A stretch of DNA of 64,000 bases, taken from positions 62,001-126,000 of the IMG/VR virus record IMGVR_UViG_3300023202_000142, one strand, 5' to 3'. The position numbers and the translations under genes are program-made. How positions within the stretch are numbered: position 1 is the stretch's first letter; each line of letters opens with the position of its first letter. This document shows, in pieces, positions 53,661-61,920 of this stretch. The DNA comes from a virus. The notes under the pieces are model-generated. The model searched no databases and was not told the origin of the DNA. It saw nothing but the letters and a program-made list of their open reading frames with translations.

Positions 53661-53690
53661 GGGAGGGCTAACCGCCCTCCCTTTTTCTTT
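53661..53690 (+). terminator. Terminator-like leader hairpin before gene at 53703
   Basis: Stem GGGAGGGC/GCCCTCCC with loop TAACC, followed by TTTTTCTTT, then AGGAGC and ATG 53703. It has a U-run, unlike the leftward ACCCC hairpins, but the position between a GTGCAC promoter and a ribosome site is the same. It may attenuate expression. Confidence 0.8.
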
Positions 53691-53702
53691 GCAGGAGCAC
53701 AC

Positions 53703-54284
53703 ATGAAGAACCGATTGCGTCTACGCCGTGACCAGTCGGGCCAGGTGTTTCTCGGCAGTTACGAGTACAACCAGCCCGAGCGCATCAGCCTGACCCAGGA
53801 CCAGCCCTTCGTCGATGAAGCGTTGCGGGCCAAGGGGTTCACGGCCGAGGAAATCGAAGAGCAGATGGAGGGGTACGAGATTTACGTCCCCCAGATCCTC
53901 GCCAGGGTGCCGCAGCCCGTTCCGGCTTCGGACCTCGCAGCCGAACTGCAGGCTGCGGTCTCTGACCCCGAGCCTGACCCTGAACCGGAGGACCTCGCGG
54001 AAGAGACCGAGGACCCGGCCGAAGAGGATGACGAGGACGACGAGGACGATGTGGCGCCAGAGGACATCGCGGATGACCCCGAGGAGCTTCAGGTCGACGA
54101 CTTCAATGATGTCCAGGTGCCGCCGGTGTCGGAGATCAAAGAGATGACGCGCGACGATCTCGCGGGGCTTGCCGAGCGGCTGGGGGTCGAGAATGAAATC
54201 GAGGGTACCGGTGCAAACGGGTACGTCACTGTGCCTGATCTCAGGCGTTTTCTGATTCCGTACGTCGCGGAACTTCGAGACTGA
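53703..54284 (+). CDS. Unknown acidic structural-region protein
   Basis: A 193-residue protein from ATG 53703 (CAGGAGC upstream). A beta-rich start (RLRRDQSGQVFLGSYEYNQP) is followed by a long Pro/Asp/Glu-rich linker (about 75-130). The helical C-terminal domain (about 140-190: MTRDDLAGLAERLGVENEI, then VTVPDLRRFLIPYVAEL) resembles small SAP/HeH-type folds. It lies after the capsid gene, where decoration or head-completion proteins are usual. No family is certain. Confidence 0.65.
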   Translation: MKNRLRLRRDQSGQVFLGSYEYNQPERISLTQDQPFVDEALRAKGFTAEEIEEQMEGYEIYVPQILARVPQPVPASDLAAELQAAVSDPEPDPEPEDLAEETEDPAEEDDEDDEDDVAPEDIADDPEELQVDDFNDVQVPPVSEIKEMTRDDLAGLAERLGVENEIEGTGANGYVTVPDLRRFLIPYVAELRD

Positions 54285-54292
54285 GGTAGCCC

Positions 54293-55357
54293 ATGGCCTT
54301 GGTATTTCAGGCTCTGGAGCCCAGTTACGCCCTTACCGGCACGGCTCCGAAACATCAGATTCAGTTCTTGGACCCCAACACGGGGGCACCAACGAATCCG
54401 ACCAGTGTCGAATCGCTGGAGGTGTTGGACTCTTCTGGGAGTGTTCTGAGGACGTTCATTCCGCCCACCATCGTCAATCTCTCTACGGGGGTCTACGAGG
54501 TTCAGGACGTCGTGATTGACGATGCGGACGTTTTGCAGCTTCGGTGGACGTGGATTGAGGATGCTGCGCAGCGAAAGGCGATTTCGGCCTTCGAGGTCGT
54601 GTCGTCGACATCTAACACCACTCAGACTCAGATCAAGAATCACGTCATGGCCCAACTCGGCACTGGTGTCATGAACGTTGCGCTGCCTAGCGGCACGTTG
54701 GATTTCTGTCTGGTCCAGGCTCTGAACTGGTACGCGATGTGGCATGGTCAGCCCCAGCGAACCGAGATCAACTTGGTGGCAGACCAGGTTGAATACCCTG
54801 TGGCCGATGACTGCTACTATGTCTATGATGTCGCGTTTCAAGGGGATGTAACGCGGGTTGCTGATGCTCTTGGCGCTTTTGGGATCTACGGTTTCGCGCA
54901 GCTCGGAATGAGTTCGATCCCTGTTCAAGATCTCTTTGGCCCAGGCGGCGCCAACGGGTTTTACAGTAGTTTGGTTCAGTCCCTGCAGTACAGCGAGATG
55001 GGTCGTCGCGTTCTCAGTTCTCAGCCGAGCTGGGAGTGGTTTCCGAACCCCAGGCGAACGCTATGGGTGTTTCCGGCACCGAACAAGGCGAGCAAGGCTA
55101 TCGTCGACTATGTCAGCACTGAGGTGAATCTGACGTTCTTCGAGCCCCACGAATACCACTTCATTCAGCAGTACACGCTGGCTGAGGCAAAGGAAGCGCT
55201 GGCGAGGATCCGCGGCAAGTTCTCGGGCTACGCCACGGCTGAGGGCGAGCGCAACCTCGACGCTGACCAACTCCTCAACGAGGCTCTGGAGTTGCGGATG
55301 ACGCTCAATGAGAAGATTACGCTCTACGCGCCCGCGGGCGGGGTAGTCTTCAGCTAG
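54293..55357 (+). CDS. Probable head-completion/neck protein
   Basis: A 354-residue protein from ATG 54293. The N-terminal beta domain (residues 1-105) is an immunoglobulin-like strand set (HQIQFLDPNTGAPTNPTSVE). A second domain has LDFCLVQALNWYAMWHGQPQ, then FFEPHEYHFIQQYTLAEAKE and RIRGKFSGYATAEGERNLDA. The latter resembles the adaptor/neck proteins that follow the capsid genes of large myoviruses. The placement supports head-tail joining, but the exact T4 equivalent is unclear. Confidence 0.62.
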   Translation: MALVFQALEPSYALTGTAPKHQIQFLDPNTGAPTNPTSVESLEVLDSSGSVLRTFIPPTIVNLSTGVYEVQDVVIDDADVLQLRWTWIEDAAQRKAISAFEVVSSTSNTTQTQIKNHVMAQLGTGVMNVALPSGTLDFCLVQALNWYAMWHGQPQRTEINLVADQVEYPVADDCYYVYDVAFQGDVTRVADALGAFGIYGFAQLGMSSIPVQDLFGPGGANGFYSSLVQSLQYSEMGRRVLSSQPSWEWFPNPRRTLWVFPAPNKASKAIVDYVSTEVNLTFFEPHEYHFIQQYTLAEAKEALARIRGKFSGYATAEGERNLDADQLLNEALELRMTLNEKITLYAPAGGVVFS

Positions 55358-55365
55358 GAGGAAAG

Positions 55366-56013
55366 ATGCGGATTGTCGACTCAGCAGGCAACAGGTACTG
55401 GCTTTCGGTGGAGTCCCTTGAGGACGTCTGTGTGGGCACTCTAATGGAATCCTTTTGCGCGGCCGGCTATCCGGTATCAGACGTCAGAAAAGTGGTTCAC
55501 GAGGGCCGCGGTCGAGTTCTCATCGAGTTCTCCGGGGATGTTGATCTGTTTGAGGCCAAGAAGGCCATCGACAATGGTAAGTCGGCCGGGGATATCCCAG
55601 TCCAGGGCCACCACTATCGCCTCAAGGGCCAGATGGTGTTACGGACGACCTACGACACCCCGATCACGCTGCCCCAGAATACGGTTCTGAAGCACGCGGG
55701 CGACACGATGACTCAGAGCCAGTTCTGGGTGCAGAACGGCAAGCACAAGGACGTTACGGTCCGCATGAGTGGCGCTGAGTGGCATCTCCACAGTGGTCAG
55801 TTGATTGATCTTGGCGACGACCTCAGCCTTGGCAAGGGGTCGGGCAAGCCGAAAGTGCCGAACAAGTTGGAGCCGGTAACGAAGGGCGGGGCGGGCGCCC
55901 AGGGGCCTGCTCCTGGCCTGAAGCCGCCAAAGCAGAAAAAGCCCAAAAAGAAGGGGTTCCCCCCGTTTCCGAAACGGACCCCCTTGTCGGCCTACATGGG
56001 CAGTAAGAAATGA
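55366..56013 (+). CDS. Unknown structural-region protein
   Basis: A 215-residue protein from ATG 55366 (AGGAGGAAAG upstream). An alpha/beta start (WLSVESLEDVCVGTLMESFC, then GRVLIEFSGDVDLFEAKKAI) precedes a beta part (VLRTTYDTPITLPQNTVLKH). The end is Lys/Pro/Gly-rich and disordered (KPPKQKKPKKKGFPPFPKRT). It is coupled to the next gene. It could be a neck or tail-attachment protein judging from position only. Confidence 0.62.
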   Translation: MRIVDSAGNRYWLSVESLEDVCVGTLMESFCAAGYPVSDVRKVVHEGRGRVLIEFSGDVDLFEAKKAIDNGKSAGDIPVQGHHYRLKGQMVLRTTYDTPITLPQNTVLKHAGDTMTQSQFWVQNGKHKDVTVRMSGAEWHLHSGQLIDLGDDLSLGKGSGKPKVPNKLEPVTKGGAGAQGPAPGLKPPKQKKPKKKGFPPFPKRTPLSAYMGSKK

Positions 56014-56975
56014 CGAACCCGCTGACCAAACAGTTCACGAACCCCAAGCTGCTGTCGGGGTACCCCAAGGAGATCATCTATCAGTGGAATCTCGCGCGGG
56101 AGTACGTCTTCCATGTCGGTGCCGAGCCGCGTGATGGTTTGCTCCTGCAGGGGGCCCTGCCGGTGCCAGACATGCTCTCCAGCGGGAACGCGAACACTGG
56201 GCTAGGGGTCGGTGAGGCGATCGATCCCCCGACGAGCCTGGGGGTCAGAATCTGGCGTGGATGCCCCGGACAGGTCGACGACATCTATGGGGATCCGCTT
56301 CCAGAGGCTTCGGAGTTCAACGCGCCGCGTGTGACCATGGGTCTCGTCAAGTTCGATGAGCAGGGCGACAAGATGGTCGAACTGATGGAGTGGGGACACC
56401 AGTTCACGCGCGAGGCGCGTATCTCAATCCCGTTCATCCATCACATCGAGAACGAGATTCCGCCGCCCCAGGAGGGTGATCTCGTGGAGTTCTGGGCTCG
56501 GAGCTGGCATGAACTCGGAGTGTTCTACGATGTCGTGCATGTCGCCCGGAACGGGTTCATCAACGACACCTCCTATTTCGTGCAGTGGGTTTGCCGTCTG
56601 AGGCGCCGCGACGATTTCCTTCCTGAGCGACGACTGCTCGACTCAGGCGCCCCGGCAACCGAACCGACGACCTTGCCTCCGGTCGTTACGGATGATGATC
56701 CAGAGTTCGAGTCTGTCCACGCTCAAGACACCTTCGAGATTGTGGATGATACCGATTACACCTATCTGCTGACCCATGAGCCTATCATCGGCACGGAGGA
56801 TGTTTATCTCAACGGTGTTCACCTCGTCGCGGGTGCGGGGTTCGACCCCCAAGGGTCCCTGTTCGACGTCAGTGGGTACGTTATAAACGGCAAAGAGGTT
56901 ATCCTGAGCAGCAACACCGTGCTGTGTGTCGACGATATTTTGCACGTCGAATACGACTATCTGAGCCCGGTGTAA
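56010..56975 (+). CDS. Structural protein with C-terminal VYLNG module
   Basis: A 321-residue protein from ATG 56010, coupled to the previous gene. The main domain (1-215) contains KQFTNPKLLSGYPKEIIYQW, then EFWARSWHELGVFYDVVHVA and FVQWVCRLRRRDDFLPER, typical of neck or tail-completion proteins. A linker leads to a C-terminal module (about 245-321) with EDVYLNGVHLVAGAGFDP and VDDILHVEYDY. The gene that follows carries a related module (RVYLNGVLLRPG...VVAVEYAFG). It is probably a virion protein at the neck or collar. Confidence 0.65.
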   Translation: MTNPLTKQFTNPKLLSGYPKEIIYQWNLAREYVFHVGAEPRDGLLLQGALPVPDMLSSGNANTGLGVGEAIDPPTSLGVRIWRGCPGQVDDIYGDPLPEASEFNAPRVTMGLVKFDEQGDKMVELMEWGHQFTREARISIPFIHHIENEIPPPQEGDLVEFWARSWHELGVFYDVVHVARNGFINDTSYFVQWVCRLRRRDDFLPERRLLDSGAPATEPTTLPPVVTDDDPEFESVHAQDTFEIVDDTDYTYLLTHEPIIGTEDVYLNGVHLVAGAGFDPQGSLFDVSGYVINGKEVILSSNTVLCVDDILHVEYDYLSPV

Positions 56976-56993
56976 CTCGTACCGGAGTAGGCA

Positions 56994-57437
56994 TTGGGCC
57001 GCGGAAAGGTCAGAGCTGAGACGCAGGTCGACAACCGCTCGTGCTCAAACCCTGGAGAGGGTCACTTCATCCAGGCCGACGGCACGATCACCATGTTCGC
57101 CGATCTCGATCTCGGCGGAAACAGGGTCATCAATGTCGATACTCCGGTCGATGGTGCCGATGCGGTCAACAAGGACTACGTCGACGATGCTATCGCGTCG
57201 ATCACGCTTCCAACGATCCCGACGGAGTCCATTGAGTACTTTGACGTGTCTGGTCTTGGTGACGACACCTATGTGCTCGCAGACACGCCGGACCCAGGCA
57301 CAGAACGGGTGTACTTGAATGGAGTTCTGCTGCGCCCCGGGGCTGCCAATGACTACACGATCGCTGGAGACACCGTGACGATGCAGCGGGTTGTGAAGGC
57401 CCAAGATGTTGTGGCGGTCGAATACGCATTCGGTTGA
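56994..57437 (+). CDS. Small fibre/appendage protein
   Basis: A 147-residue protein from TTG 56994. The segment FADLDLGGNRVINVDTPVDG, then ADAVNKDYVDDAIAS is the head-proximal repeat found in many phage fibres. The C-terminal module (about 78-147) has YVLADTPDPGTERVYLNGVL and ends KAQDVVAVEYAFG, a fold shared with the previous gene. It could be a short fibre or attachment subunit. The start codon is inferred because no ATG or GTG lies in frame upstream of this region. Confidence 0.7.
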   Translation: MGRGKVRAETQVDNRSCSNPGEGHFIQADGTITMFADLDLGGNRVINVDTPVDGADAVNKDYVDDAIASITLPTIPTESIEYFDVSGLGDDTYVLADTPDPGTERVYLNGVLLRPGAANDYTIAGDTVTMQRVVKAQDVVAVEYAFG

Positions 57438-57491
57438 TTTGGGGTCCGAACAACCTGATAATCGACCCAGGTCAACCTTGAGGAGCACATC

Positions 57492-59060
57492 ATGGCGGTC
57501 ACACTGGTACGGCAGGACACTCAGATTCGCAAAAGCGATCTGTATGATGATTCGATCACCCCGACAGAAGCCGCGTTCGAGACCAACGCTGCTAACATCG
57601 AGGATGATCTCAACAATATTCGTTCGCAGCTCCACAACCTCCTGGATGTGCAGGGGTCGGACTGGTGGGCTGACCTCGTCGCCCCTTCGGCCTTGGAAGC
57701 CGGTGCGCAGCGCGGCGTCAACGACCTGAACGACGCCCTCCATCTCGTCGAAAAGAAGCGCATCCTTCGCGATGTTCTGAACTTCACGGACATCACGGTC
57801 CCGAACGGGCAGAACTACGTGGTGCTGGGCGCGGGCGAGCTTCCGGCAAACACGACGGCGGCCGTTGGTGCTGTCACAACTCTTGGTACTGTCGTCGCAG
57901 AGCACGCCGGGACGTTCGGCACCCACGCGCTGGATGAAGTCAGTGGCCCGAACGCCGTGAGCCCGAAGAACCTTCTGGTCATTGTCGACGGTTCGACGCG
58001 AGACCAACTCCTCTCCAGTGGTCGAGAGGTCTTTGGTCTGCTCCAGTCCGAGGATGGTACTGACGGGCACACGATCACTGACGCGACGACGACTCGTGTT
58101 CAGATCAGCTTCGTTCGCATCAATGCGACTGGTGACGACCTCGAAGCGGTTCCGGTCGCCGACATCGAAGATGAGGTCATCAACTATTCGTCTCGTGAGC
58201 GAGTCCGTCTCGAAGACCTGAATGAGGCGGACTTCTTGAAGCCGGCCAAGGTTGACACCCCGCCGGGTGCTGGAACCGTTGATCGCCAGGCTGTCTACGA
58301 CCAGCAGGGCACTACGGCCGTTGACCTGACGACGAACGCAACCCTCGATCTGGAAGGCCCGGGGCTTACCTGGCTCATCCGAGATGATGCTGAGGCGAAC
58401 CTGTTCGGTGTCGTCGAGGGGTCGGCTGGCGGCACGAGCCAACTCAACATCTACTCGGCAGTTGACGAGTTCGACGTCGACGCGGCCGTCAATGATTTCG
58501 ATGCAGGCGTCTCGACGAACTCGGGCGGCACCCGTCCGATCGATGTCGGTGTCAATGACGGTGAGGTGGAGTCCACGTCAGGTGACCTGATGGTCCGCGC
58601 GGCTGCGGAGCTTCTGCTTGATGACGTCAACCAGACCGGCTCCACCTGGGCGCAGGACGGCATAAAGCTGTCGGAAAACACGACTGAGTGGGATGATTTC
58701 GAGGTGGCTTTCGGGGGGGAGGTCAGTCTTCTGAATGCCATCGTGCAGGCGAACGCTGGAAACACGACGCGTCAGATCGCCCGCGCGAAGGTCCAGAACG
58801 GCAATCACTCGTCAGGGACGAACATCACTGGCGCCGGCGGCACCCCCGAACTGACTGCGCAGCTCATTGATTACAGTTCGATGACGTTCGTGGATGATGT
58901 CGATGTCTACCTGAACGGCATCTTACTGTTCCCGGCGGCCGGCGCGACCGAGGATGTTTACCCCGGCGACACTCCGGCGGACGGCGACCTCAAATTCACG
59001 TTCTCGGTGAAAGGGAGCGGCGCCAACCCCGATGTGATCACGATGATCACCTGGGGGTAA
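57492..59060 (+). CDS. Fibre/appendage protein
   Basis: A 522-residue protein from ATG 57492 (GAGGAG upstream). The N-terminal 85 residues are partly helical (TEAAFETNAANIEDDLNNIR, then LNDALHLVEKKRILRDVLNF). A long beta-rich shaft follows, Asp/Thr/Gly-rich (FDVDAAVNDFDAGVSTNSGG). It closes with VDDVDVYLNGILLFPAAGAT, the same YLNG module seen in the two preceding genes. It is a virion surface protein, probably a fibre. A terminator follows. Confidence 0.72.
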   Translation: MAVTLVRQDTQIRKSDLYDDSITPTEAAFETNAANIEDDLNNIRSQLHNLLDVQGSDWWADLVAPSALEAGAQRGVNDLNDALHLVEKKRILRDVLNFTDITVPNGQNYVVLGAGELPANTTAAVGAVTTLGTVVAEHAGTFGTHALDEVSGPNAVSPKNLLVIVDGSTRDQLLSSGREVFGLLQSEDGTDGHTITDATTTRVQISFVRINATGDDLEAVPVADIEDEVINYSSRERVRLEDLNEADFLKPAKVDTPPGAGTVDRQAVYDQQGTTAVDLTTNATLDLEGPGLTWLIRDDAEANLFGVVEGSAGGTSQLNIYSAVDEFDVDAAVNDFDAGVSTNSGGTRPIDVGVNDGEVESTSGDLMVRAAAELLLDDVNQTGSTWAQDGIKLSENTTEWDDFEVAFGGEVSLLNAIVQANAGNTTRQIARAKVQNGNHSSGTNITGAGGTPELTAQLIDYSSMTFVDDVDVYLNGILLFPAAGATEDVYPGDTPADGDLKFTFSVKGSGANPDVITMITWG

Positions 59061-59083
59061 TCCCTGATTGATGGTTCGCCCCG

Positions 59084-59118
59084 AAGGGGTTAGCGTCAGT
59101 CTGGCGCTAACCCCTTTT
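59084..59118 (+). terminator. Terminator directly upstream of a ribosome site
   Basis: Stem AAGGGGTTAGCG/CGCTAACCCCTT around a nine-base loop, followed by TTTTGT. It lies only about six bases before GAGGAG and 13 before ATG 59131, so it ends the fibre unit and also forms the leader of the next gene. Confidence 0.9.
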
Positions 59119-59130
59119 GTAGAGGAGATC

Positions 59131-59805
59131 ATGGACGATAGCTTCAAGCATGATGTTGCCATTGGAGTGACATCCGAGCTGAGTCAAAACTTCAGCCAAC
59201 AGGCCGAGGCCGCCCAGGTGGAAGTTCACCAGGCCGAGGGTGCTGTGCAAGCCTGTGCGCTAGGTTCTCAGCGCATCCAGCAGCTTTCGGAACATCTGGA
59301 CGCCGAACAGGACGAGATGTCCCCAGAGCAGTACGAGGCTGCCAAGAGGTGGGTGTCGAGGTGCTATGGGACGTTGATCAGTCTTCAGAATCAGGTGGAG
59401 GTCAAGATTCATACTCTGTCCGGGAAGGCTCTGGGGCTTCGGCAGGCGGCCGAGCAGGTCGAGAAGGAATGCCGGAAACACGAGAGTCGAAAAATCGCGG
59501 TACAGAACAGTGACGAGGAGGACCCCGCGCGCGCTCGCGTGCTTGGGCGTGACCGAACGCCCGGAACGAGACCGGAGAACTCACTGGCCGATCGGAAACG
59601 ACAGGAGCATGAAGCTGGGCCTGATGTGGATGAGGCCGCGGAAGTTGAACCCGAAGAGCGCGTAGCGGAGGATGTGGGTGTGCCCAGCGATCTGGAGACC
59701 TTGCTGAAGCGGGAACTGATTACCCTCGCCAAGAGCATGGATATCCCGTTCTACGGCACGAAGAGGGAAATCATCGAGAGGATTGAGGATGCCAACACCG
59801 GATAG
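59131..59805 (+). CDS. Coiled-coil protein with C-terminal SAP-like motif
   Basis: A 224-residue protein from ATG 59131 (GAGGAG upstream). A long helical region (about 15-120: QQAEAAQVEVHQAEGAVQAC, then VEKECRKHESRKIAVQ) precedes a disordered acidic linker. The end DLETLLKRELITLAKSMDIP and GTKREIIERIEDA is a SAP/HeH-type helix-extended-helix, often involved in DNA or protein contact. It lies among fibre genes, so an assembly or internal role is possible. It overlaps the next gene. Confidence 0.65.
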   Translation: MDDSFKHDVAIGVTSELSQNFSQQAEAAQVEVHQAEGAVQACALGSQRIQQLSEHLDAEQDEMSPEQYEAAKRWVSRCYGTLISLQNQVEVKIHTLSGKALGLRQAAEQVEKECRKHESRKIAVQNSDEEDPARARVLGRDRTPGTRPENSLADRKRQEHEAGPDVDEAAEVEPEERVAEDVGVPSDLETLLKRELITLAKSMDIPFYGTKREIIERIEDANTG

Positions 59806-60238
59806 GACACCGGGGGTCTCTCTGGAAGAGGGGCAGGTCTACGAGGACGAAGGGATCGATCCTTCCCAAGAGGGAGAGGTTCGGTACTCCGGTGGCCAGT
59901 TCAAGATGCAGGACTCGACTGGGATCTTCGATCCTCGTACCGGGGGTATCAGTGAAAGTCAGCATGAAGATCTTGACACCCTTGCTCACGACATTGTGGA
60001 GGACAGCTACGAGGAGCTGACCTACAGTGGCAGTAGGGTCACTAACTCTACTGTGTGGACTGATTCTGGGAAGACGACGAAGATTCGCGAGACTCAGATT
60101 TCTTACAGCGGCAACAAGATCACACAGACTATCGACATCCAGTATGATGCCGCCGGGGTCGAAGCCTACCGCCTGACTTCGGTGCTCACGTACTCGGGCA
60201 ACAAGATTCAGGACATTACTACTACGAGGACACCCTGA
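59789..60238 (+). CDS. Small beta-repeat protein
   Basis: A 149-residue protein from ATG 59789. The body contains four strands with a recurring Tyr-Ser-Gly: VRYSGGQFKMQ, LTYSGSRVTNS, ISYSGNKITQ and LTYSGNKIQD, the last three evenly spaced at about 30-35 residues. This resembles a short beta-sandwich or beta-helix unit of virion appendages. It sits between the SAP-like protein and the large fibre, overlapping both, and is probably part of the fibre system. Confidence 0.65.
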   Translation: MPTPDRTPGVSLEEGQVYEDEGIDPSQEGEVRYSGGQFKMQDSTGIFDPRTGGISESQHEDLDTLAHDIVEDSYEELTYSGSRVTNSTVWTDSGKTTKIRETQISYSGNKITQTIDIQYDAAGVEAYRLTSVLTYSGNKIQDITTTRTP

Positions 60239-61920
60239 TGCCGGTGATAGTGTCACAGGTCCTGATTGATGATTCGTCGGACAAAGTTATCTCCGGTGTC
60301 CAGATCTATGATCGTGACAATGGGGGTGTGTTATCAGTTCCTGCCGGATCTTCATTCCCCTCACCTGCGCAACCCGGTGAGCTGTTCTGGCGCACCGATC
60401 TTCAGACGCTCTATCGACGCAATGATGGTGACACTGCTTGGGACTCGGTGTCTGTTGATGACACGACCATAGATCATGGCCAGATCTCTGGCCTCGGTGA
60501 TGATGACCATCCGCAGTACCAAACAGACGTGCGAGCAGATACGTGGCTTGGTACCAAAGATACTGACGACCTCGCGGAGGGCTCGAATCTCTACTACACC
60601 GAGGGGCGTGTTTCTGCGAATTCCGATGTCGCAGCAAATACTTCACACCGGAGTACGACAGGTAACCCGCATTCCACCACCGCTGGAGATGTCGGAGCGG
60701 TTCCGACAAGTGAAAAGGGCGCCGCGAATGGGGTCGCGACGCTGGACGCCGGCGCGAAGGTGCCTGCCGCTCAGATTCCCGCTGTTGCGCTCCCCGAAGT
60801 CTACGTCGTCGCAGACGCCGCTGCGAGAACCGCGCTGAGCGTGCAGGAGGGTGACGAGGCAATCCAGCTTGATGACGGGTCGCACTGGATCTACGACGGC
60901 AGCTCGTGGTTCTTGCGCCCCGGCGTGGCGGTTCCCAATGATACGTTTAACGCGGTCGATACTGTGGGAGGCGTTTCGCTTGACGGTGGTTGGACTGATA
61001 TTCCGTTGACCGTTGTCAACCACGAGACATCGGGATCATTCACATTCAGCGCACCGTCTGCCGACATCACGGTCGAGAACCCCGGCGTCTATGTCATCGC
61101 GGCATACGGAAGCACTGAGAAGACAAGCGGTGGCGACCGTAGTGACTCTGAACTACGGCTGCTCGTCGACACGGGTGGAGGCTACAATGTCGTCTCGGGA
61201 GCGACAGTCCCGATGTACAACCGTAATGGCTCTGAGGGTGACAATAACGCGTCGGTTGTCGTTGCTCTTGATCTGTCTGCTTCGGCTCAGGTGAAGATCC
61301 AGATGCGGACCCTTGGAGGCTCGAATGTCCAGAGTCGGGCGGAAGGTTCGGGTATCACCATTACGTCGACACGGGGACAGAAGGGCGAGAAAGGTGATAC
61401 CGGCGCAGGCTCCAGTGTCAACGTCGAGGACGAGGGCGCAGCGATTGGCGGCGGGCCTCACGACACGCTGAACTTCACGGGCGATCTGGTCAGCGTCTCG
61501 GATGCTGGAAGCGGTCAGGCGGATGTCAGCATTGCGGCACCAGCGAAGGACGATCAACAGGTTTCGGCATCAAGCATCGTCACTGAGACTTCGACGACGG
61601 ATGTCGTGGTGCCGGGCATGTCGATCACGGTTTCGAACTCTGCTGACTATATGCTGTATTTCAGCGGGTTTGCCTCCACAGAGGCCGATGAAGTTCTGTA
61701 TGTCTCGCTCTACATCAATGGTGTGCAGATCGCCGATACTGAGCGTGGAATGAGCGCCCCCGGAGGCGGCCCCGTCAATGATGATGTGCAGGGCACGGTG
61801 GCGATCACATGTCTTAGCGTTGGGGCGACTGCGGGAGACGTAGTTGATGTCCGCTGGCGTGTGAGTGCTGGGAATACCGGTCAATTCGAAGGAAGAACTC
61901 TCACTGTGCTGGAGCGATGA
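60238..61920 (+). CDS. Tail fibre with collagen-like segment
   Basis: A 560-residue protein. The N-terminal domain (1-75) resembles baseplate-anchoring fibre starts (LFWRTDLQTLYRRNDGD). A repeat region has DHGQISGLGDDDHPQY, TWLGTKDTDDLAEGSNLYYT and HRSTTGNPHSTTAGDVGAVP, typical of fibre shafts. A C1q/TNF-like beta domain follows (TFNAVDTVGGVSLDGGWTD), then a short collagen run (GQKGEKGDTGAG, about 382). A second beta domain ends RTLTVLER. It is probably a receptor-binding fibre. Confidence 0.8.
   Translation: MPVIVSQVLIDDSSDKVISGVQIYDRDNGGVLSVPAGSSFPSPAQPGELFWRTDLQTLYRRNDGDTAWDSVSVDDTTIDHGQISGLGDDDHPQYQTDVRADTWLGTKDTDDLAEGSNLYYTEGRVSANSDVAANTSHRSTTGNPHSTTAGDVGAVPTSEKGAANGVATLDAGAKVPAAQIPAVALPEVYVVADAAARTALSVQEGDEAIQLDDGSHWIYDGSSWFLRPGVAVPNDTFNAVDTVGGVSLDGGWTDIPLTVVNHETSGSFTFSAPSADITVENPGVYVIAAYGSTEKTSGGDRSDSELRLLVDTGGGYNVVSGATVPMYNRNGSEGDNNASVVVALDLSASAQVKIQMRTLGGSNVQSRAEGSGITITSTRGQKGEKGDTGAGSSVNVEDEGAAIGGGPHDTLNFTGDLVSVSDAGSGQADVSIAAPAKDDQQVSASSIVTETSTTDVVVPGMSITVSNSADYMLYFSGFASTEADEVLYVSLYINGVQIADTERGMSAPGGGPVNDDVQGTVAITCLSVGATAGDVVDVRWRVSAGNTGQFEGRTLTVLER

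Noticed and set aside
57045-58442. 465-codon open frame on the minus strand
   Set aside because: It lies opposite two convincing fibre genes whose composition, repeats and ribosome sites are right. The antisense product is a featureless Arg/Val/Asp-rich sequence, as expected from reading GC-rich codons backwards.
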